NCBI GenBank assembly: GCA_032821775.1
Contig: JAVLRN010000010.1
Location: forward strand, 682,001-746,000
Direction of reading: 5' to 3'
Source of the DNA: Sanguinoderma infundibulare
Lineage: Eukaryota; Basidiomycota; Agaricomycetes; Polyporales; Polyporaceae
DNA length: 64,000 bases
Shown one piece after another: positions 24,001-35,195 of the stretch (positions within the stretch are counted from its first letter, which is position 1; the number at the start of each line of letters is the position of its first letter). The notes under the pieces were generated by a model that searched no databases, was not told the origin of the DNA, and saw only the letters and a list, made by a program, of their open reading frames with translations. A program made the translations under genes and the position numbers.

Positions 24001-24555
24001 CGGAAGGATGGCGTCGATTGGCTAGTTGCAATTACTATGTTGCAAGGTGATCATCCAGGTACAGAAAAATAGGGACAAACAGATGGCGATGGGTACACCA
24101 GAGTCTATCTCAAAATGAGAACCGGAAGAGCTAAGTAACTTACGAAGGGAACAAAAGTGGTTCTGAACCTTGCGAACCAGGAACATCAGGGAGGTCTGAG
24201 TCCAGTCTCCGTACACGTGCAGGCGTACGTTTTGTCGGCGATGAGCTTGGGAAGGGCAAGGGTGACGAAGTACCGGCTTGGTGGGAACCATGAGATGGAT
24301 GAGGTCGTTGAGGTATAATTACAGGTACTTACGCGCGAATAGAGGCGTCTGCTGTCTCCGAGGCGTGCTCAAGCCCATCGCCCTCCTTGCAACGGCGGTG
24401 TGACGCGGTGTGCCGGCGACCGAGGGTGTTCCTTCGAGGAAAAGAGGTCCACGTGCCGGTGCGTCGGGCATCGATTGCTCGACAGTGTCTTCATCGACTT
24501 GCATTTCGACATCTTCGAGGTCCGAGGTGGGTATATCGCGTGGCGGGGACGACAT
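21043..24555 (-). CDS. MCM4: MCM4, subunit of the replicative helicase
   Basis: One of six AAA+ subunits of the MCM2-7 ring that licenses origins and unwinds DNA in the nucleus. The start ATG at 24553-24555 opens a Ser/Thr-Pro-rich regulatory tail typical of Mcm4. The N-terminal domain follows ([32 protein letters not shown]), then the zinc finger [20 protein letters not shown] with its second cysteine pair in [10 protein letters not shown]. ATPase motifs: Walker [15 protein letters not shown], Walker [11 protein letters not shown], sensor 1 [14 protein letters not shown], arginine finger [14 protein letters not shown] winged-helix-like C-terminus ends MIRRVEGA at 21043. At least nine exons, with short introns interrupting the AAA+ core. 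Mcm4 is distinguished from paralogues by the tail and the long order of matching blocks. Shares a promoter with the MTG2-like gene. Confidence 0.95.
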
Positions 24556-24765
24556 TGTGGTTTGTATTTGAGCTGTGAAGGGACAAGACTAGGATGGGGA
24601 GGATGGGGAGCGGAAACAAGGCCAACGACGCGACGCGCCTCGACGCGTCGGAATGAGGTTTAGGGCAGGCCTTTTCGTTCGCACGCGTCACGGGCGCTCC
24701 TCTGCCAAATATCCTGAGCCTCCTTGCCCTTGCCCTTGCCCTTGCCCCAGCCTTGCGCCGACTGC
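24556..24765. promoter_or_regulatory. Bidirectional promoter MCM4 / MTG2-like, with two MCB boxes
   Basis: 210 bp between start codons. Two perfect MluI cell-cycle boxes ACGCGT lie at 24643-24648 and 24683-24688; a related CGACGCGACGCG lies just left of the first. In yeasts such boxes bind MBF (Mbp1/Swi6) and drive G1/S transcription of replication genes, including MCM genes; MBF control here is inferred. Confidence 0.65.
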
Positions 24766-26605
24766 ATGCGCTGCTCGTCGTTCTTGAAGCCTCTCAGGGC
24801 CCAGAGAATCACCACCTTCGCTGGTCGATGCTACACGACAACCACCATCCCCGAAGCAGGCCCCTCGAAGGCTGCCGCATCGTCCACACGCCCTCCAGCA
24901 TCGCACGACGAGCAGAGACGAAAGCGAAGGACAGACTGGAAACGCAGGCAGAATGTGAGTGGTACGTCGCTCGCCCCTCCTCTACTCCCCCCTCATGCGA
25001 ATAATTCTTGTCTACTGTTAGGGCCAAACGTTCCTTGATCACACCATAGTCCACATCCGCGCCGGGAACGGCGGCAACGGTTGCGTCGCCTTCCACCGCG
25101 AGCTCTTCAAGCCCTACGGCCCGCCCTCAGGCGGCAACGGCGGCCGTGGCAGCGACGTCCACATCCTCCCCACCCCTCACCTCACCACCCTCTCCTCCGT
25201 GCCCACCCGCATCCGCGCACAGCACGGCGGGTCCGGCAAAGGCACATGGCTCAACGGCCGCAATGCCCCGCCCCTCATCATACGCGTCCCCCTCGGCACG
25301 ATCGTCCGCGAGCTCCCGCGCGACGATCCTCGAAGGCACAAGGACGAGTACGAGGCTGAGGCGGAGGACTTGCAGGGCCTAACGCCGCAACAGAAGCGCG
25401 ACCGCATGCGCGAGCAACGCTGGGTGCACTACCCCGAGTACGCGGACGACAACGCCCAGAGGGCGGAGTTCAAGCACGCTGAGCACCTGCTCTTCCAGCA
25501 GGAGCGGGAGCGTCGGAGGGCACGTAGGATGCGTGCAGAGAACCTTATATTTTTGGATTTGGACAAGCCGGAGGAGACGGCGGAGGCCGAGGACCCGAAC
25601 GCTCCCTTGGGTCATCGTCGCACAGAGTCCATGGGGCACCTCGTCGCCCAGGGCGGTCTAGGTGGGACGGGCAACCCCGCGTTCCTCTCCCCGACGAACC
25701 GCTCGCCGAAGTGGGCTACTCGAGGGTATCCGGGCGAGCGTGTCTCGCTGTCACTCGAGCTGAAACTGCTCGCCGATGTCGGCCTCGTCGGAATGCCCAA
25801 TGCAGGGAAGAGCACCCTCCTACGCGCACTGACGGGCGGACGCGCGCGCACAGAAGTTGCAGGGTACGCGTTCACGACGCTCAACCCAGTCGTCGCCGTC
25901 GTGCGCGTCGCCACGGACGGGTCGTTCGACGGCCTCGTCGAGGGCACGGTGCACGACGAGACGCACGTCGAGGAGGCGCGCGAGCGTGAGCTTATGGAAA
26001 GCGGGGAACTTGCAGACGCGCTCACGCGGAACCAGCGGCGCGCGCTCGAAGGCGAGGGGCAGGAGGACCCGTACGAGACCATGGAAGCGTTCCGCTTCAC
26101 CGTCGCCGACAACCCGGGCCTCATCGAGGACGCGTCCGCGAACGTCGGCCTGGGACATTCCTTCCTCCGCTCGATCGAGCGTTCGCATGCGCTGGCATAC
26201 GTCGTCGACCTGTCCGGGCCCGCGCCCTGGGACGAACTCAGGGTGCTGAGGGATGAGCTGGAGAAGTACAAGCCCGGCATGAGCGCGAATGCGCGTTTAG
26301 TTGTTGCGAACAAGGCGGACCTGCTGGGTGGAGAGGGTGCGTCGGAAGAGGAGGTCGCGGAGGCGTGGGCGAAGCTGAAGCGACTGAAGACATATGTGAA
26401 GGAGGAGATGGCGGTGCCAGTGCTCGACGCTGAGGGGAATCCCACAGGTCCGGCGGAGGAGACGGTGGTCGACGTCGTCCCGGTGTCGGCCAAGTTCAGC
26501 TTGAACTTGAAGAGGATTGTTGGGCTCATGCAGCGGTATGTGGAGGAGGCGAGGGAGAAGAAGGGGATCGACGCTGACGCTGTGGGTCGCCTCTTCCACT
26601 TCTGA
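24766..26605 (+). CDS. MTG2: Obg-family GTPase, probable mitochondrial ribosome assembly factor (MTG2/GTPBP5-like)
   Basis: Exons 24766-24954 and 25022-26605 (591 codons, 590 aa). The N-terminus is rich in Arg, Ser and Thr without acids for 30 residues, consistent with a mitochondrial presequence. The Obg fold follows: QTFLDHTIVHIRAGNGGNGC, FHRELFKPYGPPSGGNGGRG, then VPTRIRAQHGGSGKG and PLIIRVPLGTIVREL. The G domain has G1 GMPNAGKST, a Thr-rich G2 (YAFTTLNP), G3 DNPGLIED, G4 NKAD and a G5-like VPVSAKF. Two insertions are unusual: about 120 highly charged residues between the Obg fold and G1, and about 50 residues between G2 and G3. Family members assemble the large mitochondrial ribosomal subunit. 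The G3 motif reads DNPG rather than DxPG with Thr or Ala, as in other Obg proteins. Confidence 0.88.
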
Positions 26606-26769
26606 TGTTATTGGTTCGTCGTGCTACGAACATGCTATCGCTGCGGGAGTTGACATAGGTTACTGGATAATATCACCGCTCTGCCCGAGCCGTCTTCGCG
26701 CATCAAGTAGGATTCAAGCACCGTTCGCTGCAACATAAATTATTGGACCTCGCAGGATCTGACGGAATT

Positions 26770-28824
26770 CTAAACGGGAACTTCAGAAACCTCGAGGAAC
26801 GATGGCATGGGCTCGCTGCCGCTCTCCTCCGTGTCTTCGCTGCTCGTGACCTCTTGCCCCGAACTCCCCGTGGCAGTCGCATTGTGCTCGAAGCGCACCG
26901 TTGTCTTCTCCGTCTTGACGTTCGACGGGTTATCGCCCCCGCTGATGAAGCCCCTCAAATTGAGCAACAGGCGCGACGACTGTCAGACCACCAAAGTAAC
27001 TATAAGTCCGAGAACGGGAAACAACAACGCGAAGAGCTCACCGCGACGGAGGAGACGGCGATGGTCCACGCGACCCCCATCCCTTCGAGGGCACGGCCTT
27101 CCTCGCGGATCGACAGTATCATGTTCACGGCGTTGATGACTGTCAAAATTCGGCGCACAGAAACGAGACGGGTGAGCGCGCGTATCATCATAGGTAGTTG
27201 GTCTGGATGGAGGCTTACGGAAGATCCTGCCGGAAGGAAATAGTAGGTCAGTTGCGTTCTACACAAAACGTGACGGCTGGAGATGGAGATAGAGGAACGA
27301 ATATCTGAAGACGTATACGTACATGGCGAAGTACATGGTGCCGTCCCGGATGAGGAGGTAGAGGAGCGGGCTGAACCGGCGGACCTCTGTCCACTTCGCG
27401 AGCGGGCTGCGCGTCGCGGCGGAGAGCTCGAACCGGAACGCCTCGCCCGTGAAGAACTTGTACAGCATCAGCGCGAAGAAGATCGCTGCCGTAGGGCGGT
27501 GCCAGTTGATCAATGCCGGCAATGTGAGAGATCGGGTTGGTGTCGAAAACGCTTACTTGCGACGGAACAGTTGACGATCCATGCCCCGAGAGAGTTCCGG
27601 AGGGGGACCTCGGCGAGCGTGTAGCATCCGGGGACGGGGAAGTTTGGGGGCCGGGGCAGGATTGGGATCGTGCTCGCCTCCACGATGCCGACGGTTATCG
27701 AGGACTGTATGCGATCACCGGTGCATGTTAGTCCAGTCCTTCGAAATATAGGAGGTCGACTTACGGCAAGCTCGGCTGCGTCGATGTCAGCTACTATGCT
27801 AGTGCACACTGCAAGTTTCTGAGGACAGCGTGGTGGATGACTTGCCTGTGAAGCAGAACGCGATCAGGGCGAGCACTGGCGCCGGAGCAGTGGGGTGGGT
27901 CCCGGGTCAGTTTCTCTAGAGGTGGAAGAGCCTGTGGATGACTGACTGAGCTTGTTTCCTCTGTAGGCGGCCCACAATCGGAGAACGAACATCCCTTCGC
28001 CGAACAACACTGCGACGGCTGTCGCTGCCCCACTGTACATTTCAACTTAGCGAATGTCCCATGACTATGGACCTTGGAGCGACGTACAAAGCCTCGAACC
28101 AGGGCCATCCGCGACAGCTGCGGAGACGCAGGTAAATCGGCGTTGAAGGGTAATTGTGGACAACATGAAGACCGCTCACATCTAACGCGGCGCCATTGAA
28201 ACTATCAGTGGTGTACTACTCGGCTAGATGGGCACGGTACTCACCCCAAAAGGAGGGTTGAAGCTCGAGTTCACTGGAGAGCGGTTGAGCGAGATGCTCG
28301 GAAGAAATACGGGGAACACTAGTACTCGCCTGCGAAATACAAACTGGGAGACAGGCCCCAGTAAGCGGATGGTGACGACGGCATAATACAGCCAAAAGAC
28401 TCACAGGGAGCATGCGAGGCCGTAGTACCTCACGCAGAAGTAGAGAATCTTAGGCAGAGACCATTTCGCCCTGCATGACGGCGTGAGATGGGAATGCGGA
28501 TCACGACGTTGCATCATACACCGCCACTTACTTCCACACGAGTTCCACCTAACCAACCAGTATGTGGTTAAATCCTCCTCTGCCCGCAACAGTCAAGTGA
28601 CAGTCCTCACCTCCTGCCCGAAGGTCAGACAAATGTCATACGCCACCCAGGTGGATGCAGCGGCTGCCAAATATTTCAGGGCCTTAACGAATATAGACAT
28701 AGGCAATGATGATGGTTTGACCTGCTGCTCGGTTGACGACGGTCGTGTCTCCGACGAGCTGTATGAAAAGCTCGATGCCTTGGAGGAGGGATAATCCTGG
28801 AGGGAGGAGTGAAGTCAGGGACAT
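26770..28824 (-). CDS. DUF6533-type multi-pass membrane protein, copy A
   Basis: Agaricomycete family of polytopic membrane proteins of unknown function. The start ATG at 28822-28824 gives MSLTSLLPPGLSLLQGIELF; exon 1 is 28722-28824. The DUF6533 core is split by short introns: TWVAYDICLTFGQE, then KWSLPKILYFCVRYYGLACS. Further hydrophobic exons include ATAVAVLFGEGMFVLRLWAA, LINWHRPTAAIFFALMLYKF and LYLLIRDGTMYFAMYV. A hydrophilic Ser/Thr/Glu tail ends SFLEVSEVPV at TAG 26770-26772. About seven membrane segments are expected from the family layout, although I did not count each precisely. Copy B at 29457-31375 has the same order of blocks, so the pair is a tandem duplication. No signalling or enzyme motif was recognised; the seven-helix plan suggests a receptor-like protein only by analogy. 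Confidence 0.72.
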
Positions 28825-29456
28825 GCTGACGAATGCCGCGGTTCCGAAAGCAAGTGCTACGCCAATGTGGCACCCGCGGCAGCCAACTTTATACGGCGCT
28901 GACCCTCCGCGAGGCACAGAACGCACGTCCAGCAAGAATACCTTAGCGTCTCCTTCGTTCACATCCGCGATTCGCGGCGGACTCGAATGGTCGTCGAATT
29001 CCCGTCGAAAGAATAGGCGATGCCGAGGAACGACGTCGGCTGAATAACCACCTGATGTGGGAAGTAGTGGTACCGGATGCGTTCGCACGCGTTGTCCGGA
29101 AGCTGAGCAGTGATCAGCCATCCCATGACGGATCCAGCCTCGCGCGATGAGCCAAGACCAGGCACTTCGATGTCGAGGGAGAGTTCTCGAGAACGAGCAT
29201 CTATAGATACCGATGCCAAACGATACCTCCCTTCATCAGGTGTCATGGAACGGCATGGCAGTATTGATAATTGACAGATATGTTCGATGAGATCTTGGCA
29301 GACCAACAAGAAAAACCACACTGACAGATCGTCCACACCCTACTCCCCAACAGCCAACTCGACCAGGAATGTGGATCTACACGTCCAAAGTAGCCGGAGC
29401 AGGACGGGAGGTGCCGCTCGACGTTTCGGAATGCGATCGGGACGAGCTCTCCTTTG
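28825..29456. other. Spacer between the two DUF6533-type genes
   Basis: Carries the 3' flank of copy B and the promoter of copy A. A minus-strand frame at 28959-29336 stays open (RYRLASVSIDARSRELSLDI) but has no matching family or splice partners, so it is not annotated as a gene. Confidence 0.35.
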
Positions 29457-31375
29457 CTATGTCCCTGAGTTCGAAGTGTATCGTGGTGTGTTCCGTCGGG
29501 TAAGGTTCGCGCTGTCTGCCAATGTGCCCGCGCAAGTTGAGGGCAAGGCGCGATCCCTACGCGAGCTCTGTAAGCATACGTATAGACCACGGACATTGAA
29601 TGCAAAACCCACCGCGATGGAAGAGACGGCGAGAATCAGCCTGCAACGCCGCGATCTTTGTCAGTTTCGACCCTAGCCTATGTCCCAGATACACCTACGG
29701 AACGCCCATCGCTTGGACCTCTCTGCGGTTGAACCGAATGGTGATCGCCATGTTCAACGTGCTAGCGCCTGAACAAAGCACTCAATGTTCAATGCTTTTG
29801 CACGCCGGCAGAAGGTCAGCCCGAACTCACAGAACATCCTATCCAATATTGCGAAGTCAGCAACCAGGACGAAGTCGACTGGCAACTCAAGGCCACGTAC
29901 ATTGCGAAATAAAGCACGCCATCCCTGACCAGCAGATAGATGAGCGGACTCAACTTGCGCAGTTGGAACCACTTGACAAGCGGATCCCGCCGCGCTTTGG
30001 TGAGCTCCGCTTTGAACGCGTGGCTGGTGACGAATTGGTGTATCATCAACACTAAGTACGAAGCTTTCGGGGGAGACGGGATTAGCAGTGTTCGATTCGT
30101 TTTTCATGGTTTTGGTCAGCTTACTGGAGGTAAGACAGATCACGATCCTGGAACGCGGATAGATCAAAAGGAATGAGTTTTCAATAACGATGTATAGACT
30201 CATCGCGCACCAAGCAGGGAGGGTGTGGTTGAGAGAAACGGTGGCGAAGGTAAAGCATCCGGGGAGGGGAAACCCCGGAGGGCGCGGCAGGACAGTTACG
30301 GTACGACCTTCGATGATGCCGACTGCCAAGGAGGCCTACTCGCATTCTGATTAGTTGTTAGCGAAGGAACGTGACACGTTCTTCGTACCGTGATTTCAGC
30401 TGCCCCAAAGTCAGTGATCCGACATCGAAACAAATATCCGAAAAACTCACCAATGTAACACGCTGTGACAAATGCAAGGACTGGATCAAGAAAGTCGTTA
30501 GCATCCAGAGAGGTAACCGAATAAGTAAGACACACTAGTTTTGCTTTTCCCATAGGCGATCCATATGCGCATGAGAAAAAGTGCTTCACTTATGAGCACG
30601 ATGGTTGTGCCCGCCCCGCTGGGTACGTGGAGTTAGCACATACGAATTGAGGAGAGGAATAATGCATACAATGCTATGTAATAGGCCCAGCCCCGGCACC
30701 TGAGCAGCGGATGTGACATCGGATGATTGGAGATGCATGGAAGAAGGCTTACAACTTGTGATGTGTCAGTAGTTTGGCTAATCTGCCATAAGAGCATGGC
30801 ACTCACTCCAAATGGAACCGTGGTGCTCGTGTTCACTGGGGACGAGCTCAGTAGAAAGTTTGACATTCAGCGAGATTTCTTACCGATGAGGTAGAACCTA
30901 GCCGCGCCCCCGGTAAACATATAGTAAAAGATTCAAAAGCGATGGAGACTTACAATGCTGCTGCAAAACCGTAATATCTGACAGCGATGTAGAGGACCTT
31001 TGGTAAGGTCCATCGCGTCCTGTTTGGAAGCAAGTGAACACCAGCTTAGAAGCGAATAAATACTTGGTCCGAACTTACTTCCATACGAGTTCGACCTAGT
31101 ACGTTTGATGAGCTGACAGAATATAACCAACGATTGAGGACGCACCTCATCGGCAAACGTCAAACAGATGTCATATCCGATCCATGTCACTGCGGCCGCT
31201 GAAGAAGTGAAATCAGCGGCGGACGCTCCAAGGAGCATAGCTTAAAAAGCTTACCGGCGACGAGGTTTGTGGTGAATGTGTCTTGCAGGATCTGAAAGAA
31301 CAATTCTAGCCCTTCAATAATGGACACGCCGGGAGGCAACAGCGAGGCGAGAGGGAGAAGGGATGAGAGAGACAT
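29457..31375 (-). CDS. DUF6533-type multi-pass membrane protein, copy B
   Basis: Same architecture as copy A. The start ATG at 31373-31375 gives MSLSSLLPLASLLPPGVSII. Then VTWIGYDICLTFADE, a short exon for the WKxTRW..LPKVLY region (about 31000), and a VRYYG-like block follow. Later exons match copy A segment by segment: LPRPPGFPLPGCFTFATVSL (copy A: LPRPPNFPVPGCYTLAEVPL) and KLSPLIYLLVRDGVLYFAMY (copy A: RFSPLLYLLIRDGTMYFAMY). A final exon, read as LILAVSSIAVGFAFNVRGLY, leads to TAG at 29457-29459. The 3' end is less certain because the tail has no counterpart in copy A. Function unknown; membrane location inferred from hydrophobicity. Confidence 0.68.
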
Positions 31376-32544
31376 TGGCGAAGAGACTGCCAGGTGCTCC
31401 GGCGGGAGGCATGGACCTTGCTTTTGTTGGTCCAGGCCGGCATCGTGGCCAGAGACAGAGTTGGCCAAGGGCCACCGGATCGCGCGGTTAGCTGGCGGCC
31501 GCACTTCTCGGGGCACAGATTTGGAAGCCTTGTGAAAGTTTTCGTCGAGAGCTCATGCACGAGCGCGGGCGTGGGAAGTGCCGGATGGCCGAGCGAATGC
31601 AAAGAAGCAGGGCCAGGGGGAGATCGGCCGGGGGAACCGTTGTGCTTGACAGACGGCATGCGACCCTCGACCCCGTTGGTCGGTATATGGGCCGCAGCGG
31701 ATGTATCAATCACGTACACCTGTGCAGCCCTGTCTTGTGCGAACTTCTGCAGCATCTCCGGCGAGTTGCATCCCATAGCGAGAGGTCGCATGCCGGCATG
31801 TGGATGCGCAAGGCAGAACAGAGAAGCAAAGCACGGCACTGCTACACGTAACAAACTTACATGCAAGCAACATCAGTATCACAAACGTCCGATCTCGAGA
31901 TGTCTCTGTTTACCTCATGAACATTGACAGTTTGGAAGATGGCCCGCAACGCTGGCGTTTGGACTTCGAGTTCGAGCAGACCGCTCCATCGAAGGATTTG
32001 TAACACTAAACAGTATACAGGCTCACTGTAAAGGGGTCGACTCCGTCAGCAAGTATAAGACAAAGATTGTGCAAAGAAAGCGTATCATACCTGTTGCAAA
32101 CATATGCCATTGAGCGAAGAGTTTCTCAGAATAAAGGCTTCAATGTAGGCACGGAGTCGTTGGACTCGGTCCAAAGGCAGCCGTCAAGCGCCCAGCACCA
32201 CGGACGGGCGTTTGTCTAGACGCCGGTGCGCATGCGCTGGAGGAGAGTGGGCGACAAGTTGAACAAGGACCCATTCGGAACAGCAGCTTGCTAATAACCG
32301 CCTCTTCTCGTGCTCTTTGTTCGTCCCGATATCTGCCCGAACACCTCGTGAGCTTCACTAACTGCTCCAACAACATTCACCTACCCTCAACGACACGCCC
32401 AACATTTTCAACTGACCACCCGACCCACACTCGCAACCCAACCTCAAACCATCTCGGCCGGCCTATCTCACACCAACATCGCTTGTGTGATTTTCATTGC
32501 GAAACTGAACAGACAAGGGGAAGCCGCCAAGGCAGGAATCCAAA
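31376..32544. other. Intergenic between DUF6533-type copy B and CstF-64
   Basis: Overlapping open frames occur on both strands around 31400-31900, but none resembles a known protein or has clear splice structure. The last 250 bases before 32545 are C/T- and ACA-rich, as expected for the CstF-64 leader. Confidence 0.4.
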
Positions 32545-34135
32545 ATGAGCAAAGTGGTATTCGGTGCGTCTCTCTTCGTGGCATGTTGGAATTAGTAACT
32601 AATCTATTCTCGCACGTAGTGGGCAATGTCCCTTATAATATGGCAGAAGTGAGTCGCCCATATCTTCCAACGAGATAAGCTTTTGCTCACGAACGGACCT
32701 CTAGGAACAACTTATAGACGTCTTCAAAAGTGTCGGCCATGTTGTTGGTCTTCGGTGTGTTCACTCCCTGCCGCCGCTTCAGCTCCAAGCATTCATGTCA
32801 TGTCCCCACCGCAGATTAGTGTTTGACAGAGACACAGGCAAGCCCAAGGGCTATGGGTTCTGCGAGTTTGCTGGTACGTCTGCATCTGGCACTTTTTCTC
32901 GTGCATTTATCCATCCCCCTCTCGCGCTTTTAGACCACGAAACGGCCGCTTCCGCCGTTCGCAACCTCAACGGCCAAGAAATCGGCGGCCGGCCATTACG
33001 AATTGATCTCGCAGACTCGGATCCGTTCCTCGAGGGCAAGACAACGGTGCGTGGCGAGATCATTGACGGCGGCGAGACACGCGCCCAATGGCGCGAACGC
33101 AACGAGCGCGAAAGGCAAGAGCGCGAGAAACACGGCGGTGACCACGACCGACACGGTCGCAGTCATGATCCCAAATCTGTCCTTCAACAGGTACCCAAGG
33201 GCAAACCGCTCCCTCCAGGGTCCAATGCGTCCGATGCGATAACTCACGTACTCGCGACCGCTGAATCTAACAAGATTCTCGAGGTATTGGCACACACCAA
33301 GGTCCGTCTTTCGTTCCCTCACAATTTGCTCCTCGTCGCTCACCGACTGTTATGATCGGTGCTCTACAGGCGTTCATCATCACGCACCCCGAAGAGTCTC
33401 ATGCATTATTAGCATCCAATCCTCAACTAGGATATGCGCTATTTCAAGCACTTCTCCTGCACAACATTGTCGACTCCGCCATCCTAGACGTATGTTTTCG
33501 ATTGTTGTCTTATGCATTCCATGGCCTCAAACCTCCCCCCCAGCGCATGCTCGCCGCCACCGGCGCAACGGTCCCCGCTCGCACTCCCGCGCCACCCCCA
33601 ATACAACCTCAGCACTCCGCGCCTCCGCCGTTCATCCCAGCCTCCATTCCTCCGCCGACATCCATGTATGGCGCGCCCCCGATACCACCGTCGCACACTC
33701 CCATGCAGCATCCGACGCCTCCGCTGCCGCCCTACGGACAGCCGCCGCCATACTACCGCGGTCCCCCGCCCCCGCCTCCGTCTGTCGTGCAATCGCATCC
33801 TTCCCAGATGCCGCCTGCTATGCACCCCCCGCCGCCTGCACAGCCAACCGGGATGCCGGACTTGGACGCGGCACAAATGGTACGTGTCCTCATCCTTCGT
33901 CTGCGGAAATTTTAGTGAGCACGCTGACGGCGCTTTGCAGGACATGCTGAACCAGGTGCTGAGCCTGACGCAAGACCAGCTCAACACGCTGCCGCCGAAC
34001 GAGCGCGAGGCGATCTTGGACCTGGTACGTGTCAGGCGTCTCTCCTCCGGTCCTCGTCGATGATTCTGATTCTGACTTTTGCTTCTTGTCTGGTTGTCGC
34101 CACCACAGCGGAGAAAGTTTGGTGTCGGCAGTTGA
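32545..34135 (+). CDS. Cleavage stimulation factor subunit 2 (CstF-64 / Rna15 family)
   Basis: Binds U/GU-rich elements downstream of poly(A) sites during pre-mRNA 3'-end cleavage in the nucleus. Exon 1 is only 19 nt (32545-32563). Spliced, the RRM reads VVFVGNVPYNMAEEQLIDVF (RNP2), GLRLVFDRDTGKPKGYGFCE (RNP1), then DHETAASAVRNLNGQEIGGR and PLRIDLADSD. A charged linker is followed by the hinge that binds CstF-77/symplekin: AITHVLATAESNKILEVLAH and LLASNPQLGYALFQALLLHN. A Pro-rich middle region follows. The C-terminal helical domain is MDMLNQVLSLTQDQLNTLPP, NEREAILDL and, after a last intron, RRKFGVGS ending at TGA 34133-34135. All three family domains are present in order; the Arg/Gly MEARA repeats of vertebrate proteins are absent. 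Confidence 0.93.
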
Positions 34136-35195
34136 AGGTGCTGAGTTGCTGTCGCAAAAAACGCGTTCACCGTTCTTTGTTCATATTGACCACTTGCGAT
34201 CAACTTATTCACATTCGGCTATGCTGCTGCATATATTGCCTCACTCCTTTCTCCTTGCTTGCCTACCGCTCGCGTGTCTGAAAACGACTTGTCGCCTATC
34301 CGTATGTCTTGTTCGAACATTGAAAACTCCTGACAGCTTGGTCGCCCGTTACCGGCACGATGCTTCCATTGTGTGATGGCCAACTTGAGCAGTTTCATGC
34401 TATGTCTAGCTACGCGTTAACCACCATGTCTTCTGATTGCTGCCCTTGAGCTATCTAGCGATAGCTTCATAGTTGCCTGAAAAGCTATGTTTACACAGAG
34501 ACGAAATCCTTGGTTGATGTAGGTCACACCATTGGAGGTGCCTGATCGCCCACGGATGATATATATCCCAAAGGTCTTCCATGAAAATCATGACCGCCTA
34601 GCGTAGTGGCCATGCCCGAGGCCTAGGACGCAGTAAGTGTCGCGCGATTGCAGGTTCGACCCTGCGGTGGTCAATCTCGGGGCTCAAGACGAGCCAAATT
34701 TTTGTTCACTTCAAACACCCACTCGCCGAAAACCTGCTGCGACACATACACGCTCCTTGCCTGAGCAGTCGGACTCGAAGAGGTTCGGACCTCCCACAAT
34801 GTAAAATCCTAGCACTTGGTCCGCTCAGGATCGACGAATCCTTATCCGTCACTGGGATCGTCCACCACTGCCGAATTGACTCGGTTCAACTGAATGCGAT
34901 CTTCATCGTTCGCAGCTGCAGGACACTGCCGCGCGCCTGCGTGCCTTTGGGGAGACCAGTTTGTCGCCACTCTTCGACCCTTCACGTAGACCATTCATAT
35001 TGCTCACAGTTCTATGGTGTACGGTATCGCGACAAGAAAGCGTGGGAGGAGCTCAACTAACGGGTTACGTGCCATCTATGTAGAAAGCGTAAGCGTAAGC
35101 GTAACGAGCCCAGCGTTCGGCGTGAAAGGACATGGAGGTTTTAACGTGAAAGGCTATCCAAAACGCGTGCGAGAACAGTTGGTTTGTCCGACTGC
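34136..35195. other. Intergenic with a tRNA-like remnant
   Basis: Apart from the tRNA-like sequence at 34592-34673, no gene was recognised. 34136-34560 is the 3' flank of CstF-64 and is AT-richer than the surroundings; 35080-35195 is the 3' flank of the carboxypeptidase gene. Confidence 0.45.
34592..34673 (+). pseudogene. tRNA-Arg-like pseudogene
   Basis: The 5' part GACCGCCTAGCGTAGTGG and 3' part GCAGGTTCGACCCTGC plus GGTGGTCA resemble the intact tRNA-Arg(ACG) on the minus strand at 49184-49262. The acceptor stem pairs (GACCGCC with GGTGGTC, one G-U), but the T loop is one base short and the anticodon arm does not fold into a 5-bp stem with a 7-base loop. Most likely a decayed copy; a functional tRNA with an unusual intron is less likely. 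Confidence 0.55.

Noticed and set aside
28959..29336. A 125-codon minus-strand frame between the two DUF6533-type genes
   Set aside because: Looks mildly protein-like but has no family match I can name and no flanking exons.
31306..31927. Overlapping open frames on both strands upstream of DUF6533 copy B
   Set aside because: No conserved motif, no splice structure and low-complexity Pro/Ser/Arg composition; probably chance frames.
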